A program made the translations under genes and the position numbers. The notes beneath the pieces were generated by a model. It saw only the letters and a list, made by a program, of their open reading frames with translations. It was not told where the DNA came from and ran no database searches. From Gemmatimonas sp. (GTDB lineage Bacteria > Gemmatimonadota > Gemmatimonadetes > Gemmatimonadales > Gemmatimonadaceae), in contig JAABRL010000010.1 of assembly GCA_011390935.1 (NCBI GenBank), positions 41,144-105,143 of the forward strand: 64,000 bases of DNA, read 5' to 3'. This document shows, piece after piece, positions 17,558-24,829 of this stretch (the first letter of the stretch is position 1; each line of letters starts with the position of its first letter).

Positions 17558-17920
17558 TCAGGCGCGCACGTCGAGTCGGCCGCCGCGTGCTGCGGGCGGG
17601 GCGGGCATCGTGGCGCTCTTGATCTTGCCGTACGTCAGCGGGCCGAGGGACGCGGTCTTCGCGAAGAAGGTGCGCTCCTCGGTGGTGAGCACACTCCAGA
17701 GCGCCGGATCGGTGCCGGCCGGCGCTTCGGCCGGGACCGACGTCGGGGTGGCCGCGATCGACGGACGCGCGTTGCCCGCGGTCGGTCGCTCGGGGAGTGC
17801 CGTCGTGCGCTCCGGCGCCGGACGCGTGCCGTTGATGGCGCCCTGCGCGGCGCCCTGCGGCGACGCGGGGCGGCCGAGCGGGGCAAGCAGCGGGTTCTGG
17901 GAGATGCCGTTGAGACTCAT
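17558..17920 (-). CDS. Small hypothetical protein between flgC and fliE
   Basis: A 120-residue protein starting MSLNGISQNPLLAPLG (ATG at 17920). I do not recognise a named family. The first 70 residues are Pro/Ala/Thr-rich and probably disordered. The C-terminal part has a more conserved look: TDPALWSVLTTEERTFFAK followed by SLGPLTYGK. Its position inside an uninterrupted flagellar unit (28 bases after flgC, 13 before fliE), with no signal peptide, suggests a co-exported rod-assembly factor, chaperone or regulator. It has neither a FlgJ rod-cap pattern nor a muramidase domain. Confidence 0.75.
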   Translation of the reverse strand: MSLNGISQNPLLAPLGRPASPQGAAQGAINGTRPAPERTTALPERPTAGNARPSIAATPTSVPAEAPAGTDPALWSVLTTEERTFFAKTASLGPLTYGKIKSATMPAPPAARGGRLDVRA

Positions 17921-17948
17921 GGCGAATGACGCGGTGTCGTGGGATCGA

Positions 17949-18542
17949 TCAGATGTCGAGCGCGGCGCGCAACATCGACTTCGTGGTTTGGAAGACCGAG
18001 GCGTTGGCCTCGTACAAGCGCTTGGCATCGAGGAGCTGCACGAGCTCCTGCGTGGGGTCGATATCGGGGTAGCGCACGTAGCCGTTGGCGTCGGCGTCCG
18101 GGTGGCCGGGCTCGTAGACCAGACGTCCCGCGTCGGCGGCGTCTTCGGTGGTGCCCGTCACGCGCACGCCATACATCCCGTCGTCCGGCGTCACCACCGG
18201 GATCTGGATGGTGCGCGGCGCGTCGCCGGCATACGCCGGTACCTGGAACGGGGCGGCACCGAACGGACCGACCGGCGCGCGGAGCGTGCCGTTGACGGCA
18301 GGCTGCGTCCCGTTGCCGGCGTCCTCGCGCGTGGCGGTCTCGATCACAGCCGTGCGACGACGATACGGCCCGCCCTCGGCAGTCCGTGTGACGTCGGCGT
18401 TGGCGATGTTCTGGGCGATCGTTTCCATGCGGGCGCGCTGCGCCGACAGGCCGCTGGCGGAAATGCCGAGCGAGCGGAAGCGCGGGCGCGGTGGCTCCAC
18501 ACCAGCGGCCGGCAGCAAGGCGAGCGGGCGCGGTCCGGTCAT
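17949..18542 (-). CDS. flgC: Flagellar proximal rod protein FlgC
   Basis: FlgC forms part of the proximal rod. The 197-residue product has the rod motif LGISASGLSAQRARMETIAQ then NIANADVTRT, and the C-terminal hook-rod motif VRYPDIDPTQELVQLLDAKR with a final ANASVFQTTKSMLRAALDI. It is longer than the usual 135-150 residues mainly because of a 22-residue N-terminal extension and a longer middle region. Its start overlaps the flgB stop by four bases. Confidence 0.93.
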   Translation of the reverse strand: MTGPRPLALLPAAGVEPPRPRFRSLGISASGLSAQRARMETIAQNIANADVTRTAEGGPYRRRTAVIETATREDAGNGTQPAVNGTLRAPVGPFGAAPFQVPAYAGDAPRTIQIPVVTPDDGMYGVRVTGTTEDAADAGRLVYEPGHPDADANGYVRYPDIDPTQELVQLLDAKRLYEANASVFQTTKSMLRAALDI

Positions 18543-18841
18543 GCGCCACCACCCTTGATGGCCGAGCGCAGGCTCGAGTAGGTGCGCTCGAGCAGCTTGG
18601 CGGTAGTGAGGTAGCGCAGCTGCTCGTCCGCGAGGTCCATCATTTCCTGCTCCACGTCCACCGGATTGGCATTTTCGGCGATCTGGTCGCCTTCTCCTGC
18701 CCGGAGCGCGAAACCGTCGCTGTTGTCGAGCGACGCCTTCGCCACCCGATCGCCAATCGCGCGTGAGCGCCCGACACTCTGGTCGAGCGCCGAGCGAAGC
18801 GGCGACGCGTTAGTGACTCGATCAATGAATCCGAAGAGCAT
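18539..18841 (-). CDS. flgB: Short flagellar proximal rod protein FlgB
   Basis: A 100-residue product at the expected flgB position. The C-terminal half is clearly FlgB: ENANPVDVEQEMMDLADEQL and YLTTAKLLERTYSSLRSAIK. The N-terminal half is shortened; it keeps SALDQSVGRSRAIGDRV but lacks the NIANxDTPgY motif and the loop that follow in typical 130-140 residue FlgB proteins. Either the first helix-turn has been lost in this lineage or the protein uses the FlgC motif for polymerisation. First gene of the large flagellar unit. Confidence 0.85.
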   Translation of the reverse strand: MLFGFIDRVTNASPLRSALDQSVGRSRAIGDRVAKASLDNSDGFALRAGEGDQIAENANPVDVEQEMMDLADEQLRYLTTAKLLERTYSSLRSAIKGGGA

Positions 18842-18883
18842 GAGAGGCCTCGTGAGACGACGTGGATGTCCACGAGGTCTAGA

Positions 18884-18899
18884 AGCAATGCTCGGGCCA
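18884..18899 (-). promoter_or_regulatory. Sigma-54 (-24/-12) promoter of flgB unit
   Basis: The minus strand reads TGGCCCGAGCATTGCT, a close match to TGGCACGRNNNTTGCW with the GG/GC spacing of 12. The predicted transcription start is near 18873, about 32 bases before the flgB ATG. Confidence 0.82.
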
Positions 18900-18983
18900 G
18901 ACGGAATCTGTTTCGGTGCTCTTCCGTTAAGTCGTTGTTTTGTATAGCTTTATGAATACACGCGATTGGCGCAGCACATCCGT

Positions 18984-19044
18984 CGGCACAAACTGCCGAT
19001 GTGCAATTCGTGCCGCTGATCACCGCCGGCGGCACAAACTGCCG
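18984..19044 (-). promoter_or_regulatory. Two perfect activator palindromes upstream of flgB promoter
   Basis: CGGCACAAACTGCCG occurs twice, at 18984-18998 and 19030-19044, identical over at least 16 bases and 46 bases apart start to start (close to helical phasing). They are centred about 100 and 146 bases upstream of the -24/-12 element, the usual position of enhancer sites for NtrC-family activators. The gap 18842-19176 between flgB and the divergent amidase holds nothing else I can name, so part of it may also serve the amidase gene. Confidence 0.6.
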
Positions 19045-19176
19045 AGCACGACGATGCTGTCATCTCCTGACTTCGCGCTCACGGGGTGATGTCGGCTGGG
19101 CGTAGTGCCCGCGGTGACGACGCCGTGACGATCCGGCGACCTCGCGGCGCGCTGCGTGCGCGCTATGTTGTCGCGC

Positions 19177-20736
19177 ATGACCTCTGCTCGCGTACTCTCC
19201 CTGCTGGCGTCGCTTACCCTGCTGGCGCCGCACGCGTCGATCGCTCAGCCCGCGCCCTTCCTTATAGAAGAGGCCACGATCGCGGAGCTGCAGGACGCGC
19301 TGCGCGCGCGTCGCCTCACCTGCCGCGCGCTCACCCAGGGGTACCTCGACCGGATCGCCGCGTTCGATAAACGCGGTCCATCGATCAACGCCATCATTCT
19401 GACGCACCCGCGAGCACTGGCCATCGCGGATTCGCTGGATGCGCATGCGGTCGCCGGTCGGCCGCTCGGCCCGCTGCACTGCGTCCCCATGATCGTGAAG
19501 GACAACTTCGAGACGCACGATCTGCAAACCACGGCCGGCTCGCTATCGCTGGCGGGCTGGGTGCCGCCGCAAGACGCCACCATGGTGAGACTCGTGCGAC
19601 AGGCTGGCGCCATTGTGCTGGCCAAGTCGAACATGGCCGAATGGGCGTTCACGCCATACGAAACGGTCAGCTCGATCCTGCCGGGGTACTCGAAAAATCC
19701 CTATGCGCTCGACCGCGTCACCGCCGGCTCGAGCGGCGGGACCGCCGCGGCCGTGGCCGCGAGCTTCGGGGCCGTGGGATTGGGCACCGATACCGGCAAC
19801 TCCATCCGCGGGCCGAGCGCGCATCAGGCGCTCGTGGGAATTCGGTCCACCATGGGGCTCACGTCACGTGCTGGTGTGGTCCCGCTCAATAGTGGCGCCG
19901 ATATCGCCGGCCCCATGGCCCGCACCGTCGCCGATGCCGTGGCGGTGTTCGACGTGATCGCGGCCAGCGATCCGGCCGATCCGGTCACCGCACCGGCCAA
20001 CGCACGACGCGACGCGCGCTACGCCGACCAGCTTCGGCGCGGTCAGCTGCAGGGTGCGCGCATCGGTGTCCTGGTGCAGGCGTATGCGCGGCCGACGCAC
20101 GACGCCGAAGTGGATCGGGTGTTCACGAAAGCGCTCGAGGATCTGGCGGCGGCGGGTGCCACGATCATCCCGGACGTGCGCGTGCCGGCCCTCGATACCA
20201 TTCAACGCATGCAGCGGGGCGGGTGCAATCGGTTCAAGCACGACCTCGAGGCCTACTTTGCCGATCGCGCACCCAACGCACCGGTACGCACCCTGGACGC
20301 GATTCTGCGCAGCGGTCGCTACCACCCCACGGTGGAATCGCGGCTGCGCGCGGGCGCACAATCGCCAGACGATCCCGAGACCAGCGCTGGCTGCCAGAGC
20401 CGCGAGCGCAGTCGCGCCGCGCTGCGAATCGCGGTGCAGCAGCTCATGGACGATCAGCAGCTCGACGCGCTGGTGTATCCCACCTGGAGCAATCCACCGC
20501 GATTGATCGGCGATCTGAACACGCCGCATGGCGACAACAGTCAGCTGTTCGCACCGAGCACGGGTTTTCCGGCGATCACCGTGCCCATGGGCTACACGCG
20601 CAATGATCAGTTGCCCGCCGGCATCAGCTTTTTCGGCCGTCCGTGGAGTGAGGGGCGACTGATCGGCCTCGCGTTCGATTACGAACAGGCCACACGACAT
20701 CGGCGCGCCCCCGCAGCAATTCGAAACGAATTCTGA
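19177..20736 (+). CDS. Secreted amidase-signature family enzyme
   Basis: A 519-residue amidase-signature hydrolase (C-N amide bond cleavage; substrate unknown). The catalytic Lys-cisSer-Ser triad is visible: K108 in PMIVKDNFET, S185 in TAGSSGG and S209 in DTGNSIRGPSA (an Asn replaces the usual Gly before the nucleophile). ATG at 19177 gives a good signal peptide, MTSARVLSLLASLTLLAPHA with cleavage after AIA, so the enzyme is exported; earlier in-frame starts at 19156 and 19165 would spoil it. Two Cys pairs (HC at 101-102 and later GGCNRF, AGCQSR) may form disulfides in the periplasm. Divergent from flgB, 58 bases before the kinase. Confidence 0.9.
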   Translation: MTSARVLSLLASLTLLAPHASIAQPAPFLIEEATIAELQDALRARRLTCRALTQGYLDRIAAFDKRGPSINAIILTHPRALAIADSLDAHAVAGRPLGPLHCVPMIVKDNFETHDLQTTAGSLSLAGWVPPQDATMVRLVRQAGAIVLAKSNMAEWAFTPYETVSSILPGYSKNPYALDRVTAGSSGGTAAAVAASFGAVGLGTDTGNSIRGPSAHQALVGIRSTMGLTSRAGVVPLNSGADIAGPMARTVADAVAVFDVIAASDPADPVTAPANARRDARYADQLRRGQLQGARIGVLVQAYARPTHDAEVDRVFTKALEDLAAAGATIIPDVRVPALDTIQRMQRGGCNRFKHDLEAYFADRAPNAPVRTLDAILRSGRYHPTVESRLRAGAQSPDDPETSAGCQSRERSRAALRIAVQQLMDDQQLDALVYPTWSNPPRLIGDLNTPHGDNSQLFAPSTGFPAITVPMGYTRNDQLPAGISFFGRPWSEGRLIGLAFDYEQATRHRRAPAAIRNEF

Positions 20737-20794
20737 CAGATTACGCGTCTGCCCCCCGCACATCGCCTCCGACCGCACCTCGCCACTACGCGCC

Positions 20795-23410
20795 ATGACT
20801 GAACAGTTGAAGGCGGCGCCGAGTTTTCCGAGCGGCGACTACGAGATCGATAGTGTGCTCGGCTCGGGCGGCATGGCTGTCGTGTATCGCGCGCGCGATC
20901 TGCGGCGGCAGCGGTCGGTGGCCATCAAGGTGCTGCGCGCCGAACTCACGCACGTCACCGGCTCCGATCGCTTCCGTCGGGAGATCGCTGTGGCGGCGTC
21001 CTTTGCGCACCCGCACATCGTTCCGCTGCTCGATCTGGGCGAGGCGCTCGACGCGCTCGGTCGCACCGTGCCGTTTTATGTCATGCCCCTCATCGAAGGG
21101 GAGACGCTGCGTGAACGCATTCATCGCGCGCCGCCGCTCACCGTGCCCGAAGCGCTCCGGCTGACGCGCGAGATTCTCGGTGCGCTGCACTACGCGCATC
21201 GGCAGGGGATCATTCACCGCGACATCAAACCGGCCAACGTGCTGCTCACCGGCGGACACGCGCTGGTGGCCGACTTCGGCGTCGCACGCGCGCTGCCCGG
21301 CGCCACCGGCCTCTCCGAGTCCGACAGCACGATCACCCTCTCGGGGCTCACCGTCGGCACGCCAGCGTACATGAGTCCCGAGCAGGCGCTTGGCGACAAG
21401 TTCATGGACGAGCGCACGGACCTGTACTCCGCGGCGTGTGTGCTCTACGAAATGCTCGCCGGTCAGCCTCCGTTTGCGGCCGACTCACCGTCGTCCATCA
21501 TTTCGCTCAAGCTGAAGGGACAGGTCAAGCCTGTCAGCACCTTCCGCCCGGACATCCCGACAGCGCTCGATCAGGTGCTGCTTCGGGCGCTCGCCCCGGA
21601 ACCGTCGCTCCGCTTCCCGACGGCGGCGGCGTTTGTCGACGCGATCGCCGATTTCGACAGCAGCGCGCACGTGCTCACACGCACCGGCATGAGCGCGGCG
21701 TCGCTGAGTCCGCCGTCTGGCTCCTGGACGATCCCGACCTGGGCACGACGGGTGCCCTCGACGACCGACACCACGATGTCGCCGATCGCACGCGGCGCCA
21801 CGCTGCTCGCCGTCGCGGCCGCGGTTGGCGCGGTGGTGCTCGGAACGCTGCTCATGCGCGATCGGACCGCGACGCCCGCCGAGCCCCTCACCGATCGCGC
21901 GCGTGTCGCGGTGCTCCCATTCGAGCTGATCGATGCGGACAGCACGCTGGCCACCATGGCCAGCGGGCTCACGACCGATCTCATCGACGAACTGTCGCGC
22001 TTCCCCGCGATCGCGGTGATCTCCCGCAACGGCGTGGCACCGTTCGCGGGCGGGCTGGTCACCACCGACAGCGTGGCGCGTGCGCTCAACGTGGGCAGCG
22101 TGGTCACGGGCGATGTGCGTCGGCTTCGCGATAGCGTGACGGTTACGGTGCGCCTCATTGACGGAAGCACGAGCACCCAGCTGGCGAGCGCCAGCGCCTC
22201 GGGGCCGGACCGTGATGTGCTCACCGTACGGGCCACGCTGCTCGATTCGGTGACCACGTTTTTGCGGCGCGTGATCGGTCAGCAGCTGGGGGATTCGCGA
22301 CTGCAGGGGACCTCGAACCCGGAAGCGTGGGCGCTGCTCGCGCAGGCGCGCGGCATGGGCGAAGGGGAGCTGCTGCGCGCCGGCGCGCTCACACCGAGCA
22401 ATCGCGCGTCCCGCTTCGCCGTGGCGGATTCCCTGCTCATGCGGGCCGCGTCACTCGATACCCGATGGGCGGCCCCCTATGTGCTGAGCGGTCGCCTCCT
22501 GCTGCAGCGCGCAGGGTTCGAAGAAAGCGCGGCCCTGCGCAGTCCGAACTCCAGCACCGATCCGGCGGCGACGCCCGACGCGCTTCGTCGCGCAGCCGTG
22601 GACCGCGCCGAGCTCGCGCTGGCGCGTGATCCGTCCGACGATCAGGCGCGGCATCTGCGCGGTCGCGCGCGACTCGATCTGTGGCGCACCGCGCGGCCGG
22701 TCGCGCCCGACTCGCTGCGCGCTGCGGCCGAAGCCGACTTGCGCGCCGTCACCGGGCGCCGTCGCGATATGGCCGAAGCCTGGAACGACCTCAGCAGCCT
22801 GCTGCAGCTCACCGGCAACTACGAAGGGTCGCGGGTTGCGGCTGAAGCGGCGCTCACTGCGGACGCGTTCCTTCGCAGTGCCGAAGCCGTTGTGAGCCGC
22901 CTGCATTTCACGTCGCTGGGCAGCGGACGCATTGATGACGCACGCATGTGGTGTGATCGTGGTCGCACGCGCTACCCGCGCGATCCACGCTTCTGGGGCT
23001 GCGAACTGACGACCCTTGGCTGGACCGGCCATACCCCCGCCGACGTGTCCACAGCGTGGCAGCTGCTGCGGGCCAGCGAGGCCCGTGATACGAGCAACCT
23101 GCTGGCCGCCGGCTGGGGCACTCGACGGCTGCTGGTGGCGGCGGTGACCGCGCGGGCCGGACTTGCGGACAGTGCGCGAGCGATCGTGGCAGACGTGCGA
23201 GCGAATGTGCCGCCGTTCGTACCCGAAGATCAGCTCGACTACGGGGAGGCGTATGTCTCTGCGCTGCTCGGCGACTCGGCGCGCGCCCTCCCGCTGCTCG
23301 AGCGCTACCTGCGCGCCAATCCCGCGCTGCGAGGGCAAGTGCGCAACAGTCCGTGGTTCGTCGCGCTGCGCACCAACGCCGATTTCATCGCACTCACCGC
23401 GCCGCGCTGA
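20795..23410 (+). CDS. Transmembrane Ser/Thr protein kinase with TolB-like and TPR-type sensor region
   Basis: An 871-residue bacterial Hanks-type kinase. The kinase domain (about 16-290) has the Gly loop LGSGGMAVVYRARD, VAIKVL (K45), HRDIKPANVLL (D143), VADFGVAR (D160) and GTPAYMSPEQALG. A single membrane helix follows at about 334-354. The outside part starts with a TolB/FlgO-like segment (RARVAVLPFELID ... LTTDLIDELSRFPAIAVISR, about 368-500) and ends with an alpha-helical region, probably TPR-like repeats (520-871). This architecture is common in Gemmatimonadota, Acidobacteria and related groups. Target unknown. Confidence 0.92.
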   Translation: MTEQLKAAPSFPSGDYEIDSVLGSGGMAVVYRARDLRRQRSVAIKVLRAELTHVTGSDRFRREIAVAASFAHPHIVPLLDLGEALDALGRTVPFYVMPLIEGETLRERIHRAPPLTVPEALRLTREILGALHYAHRQGIIHRDIKPANVLLTGGHALVADFGVARALPGATGLSESDSTITLSGLTVGTPAYMSPEQALGDKFMDERTDLYSAACVLYEMLAGQPPFAADSPSSIISLKLKGQVKPVSTFRPDIPTALDQVLLRALAPEPSLRFPTAAAFVDAIADFDSSAHVLTRTGMSAASLSPPSGSWTIPTWARRVPSTTDTTMSPIARGATLLAVAAAVGAVVLGTLLMRDRTATPAEPLTDRARVAVLPFELIDADSTLATMASGLTTDLIDELSRFPAIAVISRNGVAPFAGGLVTTDSVARALNVGSVVTGDVRRLRDSVTVTVRLIDGSTSTQLASASASGPDRDVLTVRATLLDSVTTFLRRVIGQQLGDSRLQGTSNPEAWALLAQARGMGEGELLRAGALTPSNRASRFAVADSLLMRAASLDTRWAAPYVLSGRLLLQRAGFEESAALRSPNSSTDPAATPDALRRAAVDRAELALARDPSDDQARHLRGRARLDLWRTARPVAPDSLRAAAEADLRAVTGRRRDMAEAWNDLSSLLQLTGNYEGSRVAAEAALTADAFLRSAEAVVSRLHFTSLGSGRIDDARMWCDRGRTRYPRDPRFWGCELTTLGWTGHTPADVSTAWQLLRASEARDTSNLLAAGWGTRRLLVAAVTARAGLADSARAIVADVRANVPPFVPEDQLDYGEAYVSALLGDSARALPLLERYLRANPALRGQVRNSPWFVALRTNADFIALTAPR

Positions 23411-23433
23411 CGGCCGCCTGTCTGGCGACCGTC
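23409..23433. terminator. Candidate hairpin between convergent genes
   Basis: GACGGCCGCC-TGTCT-GGCGACCGTC forms a 10-base-pair stem with one mismatch, overlapping the kinase stop codon and lying between convergent genes. No T-run. Confidence 0.4.
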
Positions 23434-23470
23434 GGGCGTGCTCGATCCGACGCGCCTGTCGCGGAGGCGA

Positions 23471-23917
23471 TCAGGGTTCGACGGTGTGCGCGAACTGCGT
23501 GATCACGCGCTGCATGCGCGCCAGTTCGGCCTTGTTCTGGAACCACGCGCCCATCACGTTCGCCGGCTGCTCGGAGTAGTTGAACAGCAGAATCGACGGG
23601 GGCGTGGGCAGCAGCAGATCCATCAGGGCACGCACGCTCTGTCCCGCGCGTCGCGCGATGCGATCGTCGGGAAGCTTCGACTCACCGAGCGCCTGGAGCA
23701 GCCGCAGCGCCAGCTCGAGCTTCTGCGGCCCCCACGAGGCCTCGGGAAGCAGCTTCGCCAACGTGGCGTCGAACGACACGGCTGCAGCGCGTTCCACCAC
23801 GGCCGCGTCGAGCGTCACCGGTCCTTCACAGATGACCTCACCGTCCGGCGTCACGCGGCAGATCAGCGGCGGATCTTCGTCGTACCGTGCCAAACGGAGG
23901 GAATCAGCAGACGACAT
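23471..23917 (-). CDS. Conserved-looking hypothetical protein
   Basis: A 148-residue soluble protein of unknown function (start MSSADSLRLARYDED). Features: two short beta-rich turns at the N-terminus (PPLICRVTPDGEVICEGPV), a helical middle, and a C-terminus with LLLPTPPSILLFNYSEQPAN then NKAELARMQRVITQFAHTV. No signal peptide, membrane segment or recognised catalytic motif. It is convergent with the kinase gene and 41 bases downstream of the lectin-fold gene, with which it may be co-transcribed. Confidence 0.7.
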   Translation of the reverse strand: MSSADSLRLARYDEDPPLICRVTPDGEVICEGPVTLDAAVVERAAAVSFDATLAKLLPEASWGPQKLELALRLLQALGESKLPDDRIARRAGQSVRALMDLLLPTPPSILLFNYSEQPANVMGAWFQNKAELARMQRVITQFAHTVEP

Positions 23918-23958
23918 GAACACACACTCCAAGTTGCGAGAGGGTCAGCGACACAACA

Positions 23959-24624
23959 TCAGCGAGCAAAACAATAAAACAGTCCGTTGCCGCCCGTGCC
24001 GATGAGATTCTGCTGACTGCACCCGCGCGTGGGGTGCGCGGAGTTCCACGAGGTGGGGCGCAGGCCACCGCCCTGCTTGTCGTGATGCCCCGCGAGCGCA
24101 GCGCCGCTGTCATTGCTGGTCCAGTTGCCGCAGGTCGTGTCGGTGGTATCGACGGCGAATGTGCCATCGGGCATGGAGCCCGTGAGGATATCGTGCTGGT
24201 TCGGCGTGTCGCCGCGACCGTTCACCATCGCGCCCTTCTCGTTCAGGCTCCCTTCCTTGCCGAGCGCGTTGTCGTCGCTGTGCAGGTGCGCAACGTCGCG
24301 TGCAACGAGGACCCCCTTCGCGTTGTACCACGGTCCCGAGCCGATGCGATCCTTCGCGTGCACCGCAGGCTGACCCCCAGCCGGTGCGGCGCTGAGGTAC
24401 GCGCGCCACTCGCGACCGGTCACCCCTGCGGCCTCGGCCAGCGTGGCGCAGTGCCGATCGGCCCCCGCCAGGCCGCCAAGATTCGCACCGTCGCCGGGGC
24501 CGACGCTGGTGATGAAGAAGCTCATCGTCTGGGCCGGTGGTGTCGACTCGGTGGGGGCGGTGACGACGAGGGCGGCGGCCGCGGCGGCCAGCGCGGTGAA
24601 TGCGGCGGGCAGGGCGAGATGCAT
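23959..24624 (-). CDS. Secreted lectin-fold (CTLD-like) protein
   Basis: A 221-residue exported protein (signal peptide MHLALPAAFTALAAAAAALV). The mature part has the signature layout of a secreted C-type-lectin-fold family seen in many proteobacteria: MSFFITSVGPGDGANLGGLA, ADRHCATLAEAAG, EWRAYLSA, DRIGSGPWYNAKGVLVARDV, HDILTGSMPDG, TCGNWTSNDSG and the closing GTGGNGLFYCFAR. Four cysteines could form two disulfides. Binding partner unknown. The long upstream open frame (to 25017) overlaps the divergent chemoreceptor gene and is rejected; ATG 24624 begins a proper signal peptide. Confidence 0.82.
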   Translation of the reverse strand: MHLALPAAFTALAAAAAALVVTAPTESTPPAQTMSFFITSVGPGDGANLGGLAGADRHCATLAEAAGVTGREWRAYLSAAPAGGQPAVHAKDRIGSGPWYNAKGVLVARDVAHLHSDDNALGKEGSLNEKGAMVNGRGDTPNQHDILTGSMPDGTFAVDTTDTTCGNWTSNDSGAALAGHHDKQGGGLRPTSWNSAHPTRGCSQQNLIGTGGNGLFYCFAR

Positions 24625-24694
24625 GGAGAGGCTCCGGGGAGGGGGTAGATACGCAAAGGTGCGTCGTGTTTGGCCAATGGGCAAATCGCGGGCG

Positions 24695-24718
24695 GACTGT
24701 TGCGCGGATGCAACAGTC
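24695..24718. promoter_or_regulatory. Inverted repeat in divergent control region
   Basis: GACTGTTGC-GCGGAT-GCAACAGTC is a perfect 9-base inverted repeat between the divergent lectin-fold gene and the chemoreceptor gene. It could be a repressor or activator site, or a leader hairpin of either transcript. No promoter is assigned. Confidence 0.35.
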
Positions 24719-24829
24719 AACTTCCTGGCCAAGCGTCCGAAACTGAGCCATGCGTGATCAGGTGGCGTGCTGCGGCCTGATTGACGATCCCACCGCTGGT
24801 CCCCTGCCGTTCCCTCCGCCGGACCTGAT

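Noticed and set aside
18984..19044. The paired GGCACAAACTGCC sites as sigma-54 promoters
   Set aside because: The GG and GC are 10, not 12, bases apart; they fit an activator palindrome better, and a proper -24/-12 element lies nearer to flgB.
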